From Lachnospiraceae bacterium UBA7205 (GTDB lineage Bacteria; Bacillota; Clostridia; Lachnospirales; Lachnospiraceae), in the NCBI GenBank assembly GCA_002490665.1, contig DKUL01000003.1, forward strand, positions 62,929 through 126,928: a DNA stretch of 64,000 bases, read 5' to 3'. Under the pieces are notes generated by a model. That model was not told where the DNA came from. It ran no database searches and saw only the letters and a list, made by a program, of their open reading frames with translations. A program made the translations under genes and the position numbers. Shown here one piece after another: positions 8,122 to 14,678 of the stretch. Positions within the stretch are counted from its first letter, which is position 1. Each line of letters opens with the position of its first letter.

Positions 8122-9543
8122 TTATTCCATTGCCGCTCTCAATTTGTCACTTGCTTCCTCGACAGCTGCCTGCCATTCTGCAACAGTCTTATCGCCGCTT
8201 ACGATACTGTTGACTGTTCCGCACAGGGTATCGAGCATGTTGACGCCTTCTACCGGTGCAGTGGATGCAAAGCCGCCCATGACAGCGGAAGCGCCGTTGT
8301 CATAGATGCTGTAGAACATCTTGTTGTCGCCTTCCAGGCTGTCGCTGATGCCGGTGATTGGCTGGATTGCCGTTGACTTTGCGAAAATCTGTGCAGCCTC
8401 GTCGGAGTACATATATGCCACGAATTCCTTTGCCATATCCTGGTTCTGTGCTGCTGCCGGAATCCACATCTGCTCGAACCAGCAGAAGGAACATCCGGAA
8501 CCGCCTGCATTCACTGACGGGATTGCCATGAATCCCCATTCAAATCCGTCAGCCCTCGGCGCTTCTGCCATCTCGCCCGGAAGCCATGTTCCGTTCGGGC
8601 AGAAGAGTGCCTTGTTGTCAAGAATCAGCTGCTGGTTCTTGGTAAAGTTGTCGTTGTTTGCATTGGCAACTGTTGTGCCTTCTGTATATTTTGCAAGCTG
8701 TCCGATTAGTTCAAATACTTTGGTCGCTTCGCCGCTTTCCCAGATGCCATCCTCATACGTCATGCAGCTGTTAAAGAAATCAGCACCGCCGGATGATGCC
8801 AGTGCCGCGTATGTAAATGCGTCAAAGTAACCGGTTGTTGGATAAGTAAAGAGGGCGATTCCTTCGTCGGCTGCCTTGTCGGCAAGTCCCCACATCTCAT
8901 CCCATGTCGTAGGTACGTCCCAGCCTTTCTCCTTGAACAATCCTGCATTGTAGAACAGTCCGCATGGGCTGTAGAACATTGGTGCGTAGTAGGTTACGCC
9001 ATCGCCATATGGGTTGGTTGCCAGTGTGTCAAGGAAACCAGGAACGATTTTGTCACGGACTGTGATGTTCTCGCCCGGAACATTCATGTCAAGGACATCC
9101 GTCAGCGGAAGAAGCGCCTTTTCTTTTGTCAGCGTTTCCGTCAGGGCTGCCTCGCGTCCGGTTGCAAGATGTACCACATCCGGATAATCCCCGGCTTTCA
9201 TCGCAGGGCTGATGACATCCTCGATTTTCTTGTCAATGGTGAGCTCCACGGTCACGCCGGGATGGGAAGCCTCAAAAGCGGCAACAACCTCCGTCCACAT
9301 GTCTGCACCATATCCGCCTTCAAAAGCGGCTACCTTTAAGGTCTGCTCCTCGACCGCCGGCGCTGCGTCCCCGGTGTCCGTGGGAGTCTGCTCGGCGGGT
9401 GCGTCAGTCGTGTTTGACGCCGCCGTGTTGTCTGCAGGAGCGCTGTCTGTGGCAGGCGCCTTGTCAGAGCTGCCGCACCCTGCAAGAAGTGATGTAGCCA
9501 TGGCAGCTACAAGTAACGATGAAAGTACTTTTTTCTTTTTCAT
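8122..9543 (-). CDS. Sugar ABC transporter substrate-binding lipoprotein
   Basis: Family 1 extracellular solute-binding protein, 473 aa. The signal peptide MKKKKVLSSLLVAAMATS ends in the lipobox LLAGC, after which a low-complexity Ala/Asp/Thr/Pro linker (about residues 25-70) tethers the domain to the membrane. The mature domain starts at QTLKVAAFEGGYG. The start at 9543 is fixed by the signal peptide and by GGGAGGG 10 bp upstream; the frame is open further up but that part is not secretory-like. It heads the operon with permeases, GH112 phosphorylase and kinase, so galacto-N-biose/lacto-N-biose is the likely ligand. Confidence 0.93.
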   Translation of the reverse strand: MKKKKVLSSLLVAAMATSLLAGCGSSDKAPATDSAPADNTAASNTTDAPAEQTPTDTGDAAPAVEEQTLKVAAFEGGYGADMWTEVVAAFEASHPGVTVELTIDKKIEDVISPAMKAGDYPDVVHLATGREAALTETLTKEKALLPLTDVLDMNVPGENITVRDKIVPGFLDTLATNPYGDGVTYYAPMFYSPCGLFYNAGLFKEKGWDVPTTWDEMWGLADKAADEGIALFTYPTTGYFDAFTYAALASSGGADFFNSCMTYEDGIWESGEATKVFELIGQLAKYTEGTTVANANNDNFTKNQQLILDNKALFCPNGTWLPGEMAEAPRADGFEWGFMAIPSVNAGGSGCSFCWFEQMWIPAAAQNQDMAKEFVAYMYSDEAAQIFAKSTAIQPITGISDSLEGDNKMFYSIYDNGASAVMGGFASTAPVEGVNMLDTLCGTVNSIVSGDKTVAEWQAAVEEASDKLRAAME

Positions 9544-9681
9544 ATAAATTCCCTCCCTTTTATATTTAAGGATATGTTTCCGCAATCCAGCATATACGTG
9601 CAGGATTTTTGGAAATACTTTGGTGGCTGGCATAAAGTGCTGTGATTTGCCATTACTGGTTTTGTTATGTAGTATATGTTT

Positions 9682-9710
9682 AGTATAGTAAAAACATATG
9701 GCAGAATCAA
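9682..9710 (-). promoter_or_regulatory. Promoter of the GNB/LNB operon
   Basis: On the minus strand TTGATT (9710-9705), 17-bp spacer, TATACT (9687-9682). Confidence 0.7.
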
Positions 9711-9946
9711 TCTGATTGTTGCTTGGAATTTTATATATCTTGCTTTTATACATCTTTTTTTAAAATACGTAGCACCAATTACTGGAAATTGTATATAATG
9801 TACATTTAATTTTTGTATATTCCATATTTCTATACATAATATCAAAAAGAAAACAGGCTGCCGAAAAAAAATCCGTTTTGGGGATGTGAGGGATAGACAA
9901 AATGGACAGGACGGCTTTTTTAGAAATCTTTAGATTTTTTCGGATG

Positions 9947-9975
9947 TGGACAAAAAGTATAAATTCTGTTATATT
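9947..9975 (+). promoter_or_regulatory. Promoter of the AraC-family gene
   Basis: TGGACA (9947-9952), 17-bp spacer, TATATT (9970-9975), about 45 bp before the chosen start codon. Confidence 0.6.
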
Positions 9976-10023
9976 TTTTATAGGATTGTTTTTTGTATTG
10001 GAATGTCTGGAGGAAAAGGGCTT

Positions 10024-10881
10024 ATGGGAAACACAAGGCATTGTATAGAGGGCAGCAAACCTTCGAGTTTTGATGCCCTGAAGCTTTTATATGTGTCCAC
10101 GTCAAAATATGAGGGAGACTGGCAGAGCATCCTGCACTCGCATCCGTTCAGCGAGCTGTTTTATGTCGTGGACGGCAAAGGTTCATTTGTCACGGAGGGG
10201 ATGGAGTTTCCGGTGTGTAAAAATGACATGGTTATCATCAACCCGCATGTGCTGCACACGGAAAAGTCGCTTCCCACGACACCGTTGGAGTATATCGCGC
10301 TCGGGATAGACGGGCTTTCGTTTTCATTTGAAAACATGACCCCGGTGCAGGATGGCGTATACATGCAGACTGCGTCGGGCGGCGTGTATAAATATAATAC
10401 ACAGAGTTCGTATGTGTATGCCTACCTGAATATCATGCTCGAGGAGCTGTCGCGCAAAGAGGACAATTACGAGGCAGTGTGCCGAAACCTCCTGGAAGTG
10501 ATTATGATTTGCATGCTCCGAAACAATAATCTGGACATCGTGCAGAACAGCAATGCCCTGCTGAACAGGGAATGCACCCAGATTAAAAATTACCTGGACG
10601 CAAACTATGCGGAGAACATTACCCTGGATATGCTGGCGTCACTCTCGCATATGAACAAATATTACATGGCGCATGCATTCACGAAATACATAGGGGTATC
10701 GCCCATTACATACCTGCTCCAGAAACGGATTCAGGAGGGAAAATCCCTGCTGGAATCCACGTCATACTCCATATCGCAGATTTCGGACACGCTTGGATTT
10801 TCCTCACAGTCGTATTTTTCGCAGGCGTTTAAGAAGGCCACCGGAAAGACACCCGTCCAGTACCGGAAAGACCTGAAGTAA
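10024..10881 (+). CDS. AraC-family transcriptional regulator with cupin sensor domain
   Basis: 285 aa. The N-terminal half is an AraC-type cupin (HSHPFSELFYVVDGKG, about residues 38-53) expected to bind a small ligand. The C-terminal ~100 residues carry two helix-turn-helix units (LASLSHMNKYYMAHAFTKY and ISQISDTLGFSSQSYFSQAFKK) ending in PVQYRKDL. Start 10024 (MGNTRH) is preferred since GGAGG lies 10 bp before it; an in-frame ATG at 9946 has no such site and would need the promoter to lie further up. It is divergent from the galacto-N-biose/lacto-N-biose operon and is its likely activator (inferred from position). Confidence 0.93.
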   Translation: MGNTRHCIEGSKPSSFDALKLLYVSTSKYEGDWQSILHSHPFSELFYVVDGKGSFVTEGMEFPVCKNDMVIINPHVLHTEKSLPTTPLEYIALGIDGLSFSFENMTPVQDGVYMQTASGGVYKYNTQSSYVYAYLNIMLEELSRKEDNYEAVCRNLLEVIMICMLRNNNLDIVQNSNALLNRECTQIKNYLDANYAENITLDMLASLSHMNKYYMAHAFTKYIGVSPITYLLQKRIQEGKSLLESTSYSISQISDTLGFSSQSYFSQAFKKATGKTPVQYRKDLK

Positions 10882-10918
10882 CCGTTCAGCCTTTGGCTTT
10901 TGTTGCACGACTTTTTAG

Positions 10919-10947
10919 TGGACTTTTGTAGTTTTATGGTGTAAACT
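10919..10947 (+). promoter_or_regulatory. Candidate promoter of the HD-GYP gene
   Basis: TGGACT (10919-10924), 17-bp spacer, TAAACT (10942-10947). A small GTGCC-TTTT-GGCAC hairpin follows in the leader near 10965-10978. Confidence 0.45.
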
Positions 10948-11004
10948 GAAAGGTAATATGTACTGTGCCTTTTGGCACGGCAGGACTGTAGCTGATACAA
11001 AGGA

Positions 11005-12123
11005 GTGAGGATACTGATAACAAGAAGATATGTGAGGTCACGCTCATTAAAGGAAGAAATGGTGATTGACCAGGCGATAGTGGACAGGGCGGGGAGAATC
11101 CTGATATCAAGAAATACGGTGCTGGATTCCTACCATATTATGTCGCTTATCAAGATGGGGGTTCCCGGCGTATATATACGCGAAGGGGAAGAGGACGAGG
11201 AGCCGCAGGACACAAAGGAAAAGGATGTTGTGATTGCGCCTGCGGTGCAGAAGGAAATAGACAAGAAAACGGTGCAGGACAGGGCGAAGGTCAATCTGTC
11301 CGAGAGCGTCAAGGCAAGGGTGGCAGAAGGAATACAGTACCTGTACAATGATACGGTTTCAGAGAGCTTTACGGCGACGACCAGGAGCATCACGGATGAT
11401 TTGATGCGGGCGATATCCGACAATGACGCGATTGCGGTCGATATCAGCACGCTCAAGATTAGTGACGAGTACACATTTAAGCACAGCGTGGATGTCGCCA
11501 CCATGGGGATGATTGTCGCGAAGAAGCACGGACTGAGCGAGCAGGAGGTCTATGAGCTTGGCATTTCGGGGCTCCTTCACGATGTCGGGAAATCCAAGAT
11601 ACCAAATGAAATACTGAATAAGGCGGGAAAGCTGACAGATGAAGAGTTTATGATGATGAAACAGCACTCGCTATTCGGCTACCAGATATTAAAGGAAAAA
11701 GAGGATCTGTCCAACCCGATTAAACTGGGTGTCTTACAGCACCATGAGAAAATGAACGGCAAGGGCTATCCGATGGGGGTGTCTGCCGAGAAGATTAACC
11801 TGTTTGCGCGGATTATCTCGGTTGCGGACATCTATGATGCGCTGGTGACCGAGCGGCCATACAAGAAGCCGTTTTCCCCGCGGGATGCGGTGGAGATGAT
11901 TATGTCCCTGACGGAGGAGCTTGACATCAATGTCATGAGAAGCTTTCTGGAGAGCGTGATTCTCTATCCGGTCGGGACAGACGTGGAACTTAGCACCGGC
12001 GAGCGGGCAAGGGTAATCGAAAACAATTCCAAGTATGTTTTGCGCCCGAAGGTGATCGGGCTAAAAACCGGAAAAACATATGACCTTTCAGAACTGGCAA
12101 ATGCGAGCATTGTCATACTATAG
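11005..12123 (+). CDS. HD-GYP domain protein (probable cyclic-di-GMP phosphodiesterase)
   Basis: About 370 aa. An N-terminal ~150-residue region with no clear signature precedes an HD-GYP domain. The metal-binding His192-Asp193 lies in LLHDVGKSKIP, and the GYP signature HHEKMNGKGYP has His246-His247 and Gly254-Tyr255-Pro256; these residues are those of active cyclic-di-GMP hydrolases. The start is unusual: no ATG is well placed. GTG at 11005 overlaps the AAAGGAG site (10999-11005), whereas the in-frame CTG at 11014 is exactly 8 bp after it and may be the real start. The SGNH hydrolase gene follows after 21 bp and is probably co-transcribed. Confidence 0.9.
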   Translation: MRILITRRYVRSRSLKEEMVIDQAIVDRAGRILISRNTVLDSYHIMSLIKMGVPGVYIREGEEDEEPQDTKEKDVVIAPAVQKEIDKKTVQDRAKVNLSESVKARVAEGIQYLYNDTVSESFTATTRSITDDLMRAISDNDAIAVDISTLKISDEYTFKHSVDVATMGMIVAKKHGLSEQEVYELGISGLLHDVGKSKIPNEILNKAGKLTDEEFMMMKQHSLFGYQILKEKEDLSNPIKLGVLQHHEKMNGKGYPMGVSAEKINLFARIISVADIYDALVTERPYKKPFSPRDAVEMIMSLTEELDINVMRSFLESVILYPVGTDVELSTGERARVIENNSKYVLRPKVIGLKTGKTYDLSELANASIVIL

Positions 12124-12144
12124 ACCAAAGGGGGCTTTGCACCA

Positions 12145-13365
12145 ATGTTTTTTCTGAAAAAAAGAATACAGAGAGGGATATGCATGCTTCTGGCGGGCAT
12201 GATGCTGGCAGTGTGCTGTGCGGCAGCTCCGTCAGGCAGTGTGGCGGCGGCAGACGCGTCTGTCCTGCCAATGTACAGGCGGGCGGTTGATTTTCCGGCG
12301 GGAGACCTGTCACGGCTGGCACAGGTAATCCGGCGGGCGCAGTGCGGGGAACCGATTACGATTGGGTTTCTGGGCGGCTCCATCACAGAGGGACGCGGGG
12401 CAGCCAATATTCAGGACTGTTATGTCTCACAGGTTTACAAGTGGTGGTGTGGTGCGTTTCCGCAGGCAGAGACTACGGTGGTCAATGCGGGAATAGGCGG
12501 CACATCCTCCTATCTGGGCGTACACCGTGTGGACACTGAGCTTCTCGTGCACCAGCCGGATCTGGTATTTATCGAGTTTGCCGTCAATGACACCTTTACG
12601 GAATTCTGCATGAACAGCTATGAGAACCTGATTCGGAAAGTGCTGATGGCAGACAGCAGTCCCGCGCTTGTTCTGCTGTTTGCGGCGAATTCGGACGGCA
12701 ACAGCTCGCAGGCAGTGGAGGCGGCGCTGGGGCAGTATTACGAGCTGCCGATGATAAGCTATGGAAATGCAGTGATTCCCGAGGTGGCGGCAGGAAGCTT
12801 TATGTGGCACGAGATTGCGGAGGATACGGTACACCCGAACAATATGGGACACGCCATTTTTGCAAGTCTTATCACGACATTTCTGGAGGATGTCCGTGCC
12901 AGGATTGACCAGATATCGGTCAGCCCCGAGCGTCTGCAAAGATACGGGCTTCCGGATCCGGTGACGCCGCAGATATATCAGGATGCGCATATCGAAAATG
13001 CGGCAACGATTACACCGGTTGCCATGACCGGGTATGGCATCTATGACTTTAACTATCATTTTACGGACAACTGGTATTCCATGGAGGACGGCTCGTTCCT
13101 GTCATTTTCCGTGGAGGCATCCAATATCGGCGTGATTTACCAGAGGACGGTGGAGGGCACGTTCGGGCAGTACGATGTGTATGTTGATGGCGTGTATGTG
13201 AAGACACTCGACGGTAATTATGTCGAGTTTTACGGAACAGAGACGGAGGCGGAGGCGCTGTATGCCTCGCCGGACGGCAGTACGGCGGCACATGTGGTAA
13301 CGATCGTCAAAAATCCGCAGTCCGCAAATGTTGACTTTGTATTAATTGGTTTATTGCTGAGCTGA
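12145..13365 (+). CDS. Secreted SGNH/GDSL-family hydrolase
   Basis: 406 aa with a signal peptide (basic MFFLKKRIQRG, hydrophobic core, Ala-rich cleavage region near residue 37), so it is exported. SGNH blocks: GGSITEGRG with nucleophile Ser79, GIGGTSS with the oxyanion Gly, FIEFAVND with the Asn, and DTVHPNN with Asp227 and His230. About 130 residues after the catalytic domain form a beta-rich C-terminal region (VYVDGVYVKTLDG) that may bind carbohydrate. Family members deacetylate polysaccharides or cleave esters; the substrate cannot be told here. The stop codon lies within the first copy of a 32-bp direct repeat. Confidence 0.88.
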   Translation: MFFLKKRIQRGICMLLAGMMLAVCCAAAPSGSVAAADASVLPMYRRAVDFPAGDLSRLAQVIRRAQCGEPITIGFLGGSITEGRGAANIQDCYVSQVYKWWCGAFPQAETTVVNAGIGGTSSYLGVHRVDTELLVHQPDLVFIEFAVNDTFTEFCMNSYENLIRKVLMADSSPALVLLFAANSDGNSSQAVEAALGQYYELPMISYGNAVIPEVAAGSFMWHEIAEDTVHPNNMGHAIFASLITTFLEDVRARIDQISVSPERLQRYGLPDPVTPQIYQDAHIENAATITPVAMTGYGIYDFNYHFTDNWYSMEDGSFLSFSVEASNIGVIYQRTVEGTFGQYDVYVDGVYVKTLDGNYVEFYGTETEAEALYASPDGSTAAHVVTIVKNPQSANVDFVLIGLLLS

Positions 13366-13392
13366 CATATTTCATCTGGACGCCCGTGTGCA
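13361..13392 (+). repeat. 32-bp direct repeat, copy 1
   Basis: Begins GCTGACATATTTCATC and ends GACGCCCGTGTGCA; identical to 13449-13480. It includes the stop codon of the SGNH gene. Confidence 0.9.
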
Positions 13393-13440
13393 ATCGAGTA
13401 GGGGAATGACCTTCTCCACTACTCGCTGTGCCGGGCGTCC
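13378..13440. terminator. Nested hairpin between the direct repeats
   Basis: Outer stem GGACGCCCG (13378-13386) with CGGGCGTCC (13432-13440); inner stem CGAGTAG (13395-13401) with CTACTCG (13419-13425). The inner part belongs to a family of GAGTAGGGG hairpins found elsewhere in the window. No T tract follows directly. Confidence 0.6.
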
Positions 13441-13448
13441 GTCAGCTT

Positions 13449-13480
13449 GCTGACATATTTCATCTGGACGCCCGTGTGCA
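13449..13480 (+). repeat. 32-bp direct repeat, copy 2
   Basis: Exact second copy of 13361-13392, offset by 88 bp. Confidence 0.9.
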
Positions 13481-13481
13481 T

Positions 13482-13515
13482 AAAAAGGAGCTGTCGAAAC
13501 TGACAGCCCCTTTTT
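13482..13515 (+). terminator. Rho-independent terminator
   Basis: 14-bp stem with one mismatch (13482-13495 with 13502-13515), loop GAAACT, ending in a T5 run. It ends the HD-GYP/SGNH transcript. Confidence 0.85.
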
Positions 13516-13621
13516 GGGTCTCATAGCACATCTTAATCCTGTAAAACAATAGCTGATTTCAAAATATAAATATATATAAGAAAGGCACATCGAAACTAGA
13601 TTAAATGACCTATAAGGATTC

Positions 13622-13822
13622 TTATAATTTGGTTACATTGACCGCCTGGGGACCTTTTTCGCCATTTACGATCTCGAACGTAACGTCAGCGCCCTCGTCG
13701 AGTGACTTGAAGCCTTCCATTAAAAGCCCTGAGTAATGTACGAATACATCATTTCCGGACTCGTCAGAGATAAAGCCGTATCCCTTCTGGTTATTGAACC
13801 ATTTTACTGTACCTTTGTTCAT
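13622..13822 (-). CDS. Cold-shock protein (CspA family)
   Basis: 66-aa single cold-shock domain that binds single-stranded nucleic acid as an RNA chaperone. It has MNKGTVKWFNNQKG, the RNP1 motif KGYGFIS and the RNP2 motif VFVHYS. The ATG at 13822 is preceded by GGAGG at 9 bp; a longer frame to 13837 would place that site inside the gene. It is monocistronic, with its own promoter and a 5' leader of about 60 nt carrying a hairpin. Confidence 0.96.
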   Translation of the reverse strand: MNKGTVKWFNNQKGYGFISDESGNDVFVHYSGLLMEGFKSLDEGADVTFEIVNGEKGPQAVNVTKL

Positions 13823-13858
13823 AGTAGATACCTCCAAAATATATTAAGTTAAGTACTA

Positions 13859-13880
13859 CAGGTGCCCGAAAGGGCATGTG
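13859..13880 (-). promoter_or_regulatory. Hairpin in the cold-shock gene leader
   Basis: In the minus-strand transcript TGCCC-TTTC-GGGCA (13876-13863), possibly extended by CAGG/CCTG outside. Cold-shock genes often carry temperature-sensitive leaders; here that is inference only. Confidence 0.4.
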
Positions 13881-13892
13881 TTTCCTGCAACA

Positions 13893-13921
13893 GTTATAGG
13901 ATATCACAGCGTCTTACAAAA
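13893..13921 (-). promoter_or_regulatory. Candidate promoter of the cold-shock gene
   Basis: Minus strand TTTTGT (13921-13916), 17-bp spacer, TATAAC (13898-13893). Confidence 0.5.
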
Positions 13922-13956
13922 GTAAAGTGCAAATCAGGGATAAAATAAAAATAACG

Positions 13957-13985
13957 TTGACAAGGAGGAAGGAAAGTCATATAAT
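13957..13985 (+). promoter_or_regulatory. Consensus promoter of the feo operon
   Basis: Perfect TTGACA (13957-13962), 17-bp spacer, perfect TATAAT (13980-13985). The expected transcription start, about 13992, falls in the first iron-type operator. Confidence 0.85.
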
Positions 13986-13990
13986 AATAT

Positions 13991-14010
13991 ATAGTTAGCG
14001 AACACTAACT
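13991..14010 (+). promoter_or_regulatory. feo operator site 1
   Basis: ATAGTTAGCGAACACTAACT, an inverted repeat GTTAG-N6-CTAAC lying over the predicted start of transcription. It is one of three copies of the pattern ATAGTTAG-N6-CTAA. DtxR/IdeR/MntR-type metal repressors use TTAG/CTAA palindromes of this kind; the actual regulator is not in the window. Confidence 0.7.
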
Positions 14011-14024
14011 TCTGTAAAAAATAA

Positions 14025-14058
14025 GGATGTCTGGTGAAATCCGGCATCCGTTGTTTTT
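14025..14058 (+). terminator. Leader terminator/attenuator upstream of feoA
   Basis: Stem 14025-14034 with 14041-14049 (GGATG/CATCC and CTGG/CCGG, one bulged T), loop TGAAAT, then GTTGTTTTT. It lies between operator sites 1 and 2, so a start at 13992 would give an RNA of about 65 nt unless polymerase reads through. Confidence 0.6.
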
Positions 14059-14063
14059 CACAT

Positions 14064-14083
14064 ATAGTTAGTGAAAACTAATA
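14064..14083 (+). promoter_or_regulatory. feo operator site 2
   Basis: ATAGTTAGTGAAAACTAATA, matching sites 1 and 3, 24 bp before the feoA start codon. Confidence 0.65.
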
Positions 14084-14106
14084 CATATCCAAAGGAAGGT
14101 GAATGC

Positions 14107-14319
14107 ATGATGCCGCTTACATTAGCAGAAGTCGGAGAGGAAAATGTCATCAGGAAAATCGGGGGAAAACAGGAAGTTAAGACACATCTGGAAAACCTCG
14201 GTTTTGTCGTGGGAGGGGTGGTCACGGTAATAAACGCCATCGGGGGAAATGTTATTGTGAACGTGAAGGATTCCCGGATTGCGGTCAGCAAGGAGATGGC
14301 GCAGAAGATTATGGTCTGA
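14107..14319 (+). CDS. feoA: FeoA-family ferrous iron transport protein (first copy)
   Basis: 70-aa SH3-like FeoA domain (MMPLTLAEVGEEN, ENLGFVVGGVVTVINAIGGNVIVNVKDSRIAVSKEMAQKI). FeoA proteins bind the cytoplasmic part of FeoB and modulate ferrous iron uptake. AAGGAAGG is 7 bp before the ATG at 14107; an in-frame ATG at 14071 lies inside operator 2 and lacks such a site. First gene of the feo operon, followed by a second FeoA after 69 bp. Confidence 0.88.
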   Translation: MMPLTLAEVGEENVIRKIGGKQEVKTHLENLGFVVGGVVTVINAIGGNVIVNVKDSRIAVSKEMAQKIMV

Positions 14320-14388
14320 GTAAAACATTAAGAAATCTTCGGCAGTAAAAACGCTGCAAGGCGTTAATGAAAGGAGTGTAGTTATCAA

Positions 14389-14610
14389 ATGAAGACACTG
14401 AAAGAATCAAGGGTCGGTGATACCGTCCGGGTGGTGAAGCTCCACGGTGAGGGCGCAGTCAAACGACGGATCATGGACATGGGACTGACAAAAGGCGTGG
14501 ATGTGCAGGTCCGCAAGGTGGCACCTCTGGGCGATCCGATTGAAGTGACCGTCCGCGGTTATGAACTTTCCGTCCGGAAAGCGGATGCGGAAATGATTGA
14601 GGTTGACTGA
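14389..14610 (+). CDS. feoA: FeoA-family ferrous iron transport protein (second copy)
   Basis: 73-aa FeoA domain (MKTLKESRVGDTVRVVKLHGEGAVKRRIMDMGLTKGVDVQV, then PLGDPIEVTVRGYELSVRKADAEMIEV). It is the more canonical of the two, with the RRIMDMGLTKG block. Two tandem FeoA genes before FeoB are common in Clostridia. AAGGAG lies 12 bp before the ATG, a rather long gap. A third operator copy lies in the 68-bp gap to feoB. Confidence 0.92.
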   Translation: MKTLKESRVGDTVRVVKLHGEGAVKRRIMDMGLTKGVDVQVRKVAPLGDPIEVTVRGYELSVRKADAEMIEVD

Positions 14611-14638
14611 CGGGGGTATCCCCTTTATTTTCAGCCAG

Positions 14639-14658
14639 ATAGTTAGTTAAAACTAATA
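14639..14658 (+). promoter_or_regulatory. feo operator site 3
   Basis: ATAGTTAGTTAAAACTAATA, between the second feoA and feoB. A TTGACT (14603-14608) with a weak TATTTT 17 bp later would place an internal promoter just upstream, in the same geometry as at site 1. Confidence 0.65.
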
Positions 14659-14678
14659 TAAAGAAGGAGAGGAAAACT

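Larger units (their letters stand above)
9544..10023. other. Divergent regulatory region between the glycan operon and AraC gene
   Basis: This 480-bp A+T-rich stretch has no credible gene. It carries back-to-back promoters: one on the minus strand for the lipoprotein operon (9682-9710) and one on the plus strand for the AraC gene (9947-9975). The operon's leader is about 130 nt long. I could not pick out a convincing AraC half-site pair. Confidence 0.6.

Noticed and set aside
13361..13480. CRISPR-like repeat pair
   Set aside because: Only two copies, the unit between is itself a hairpin, and no cas genes are present.
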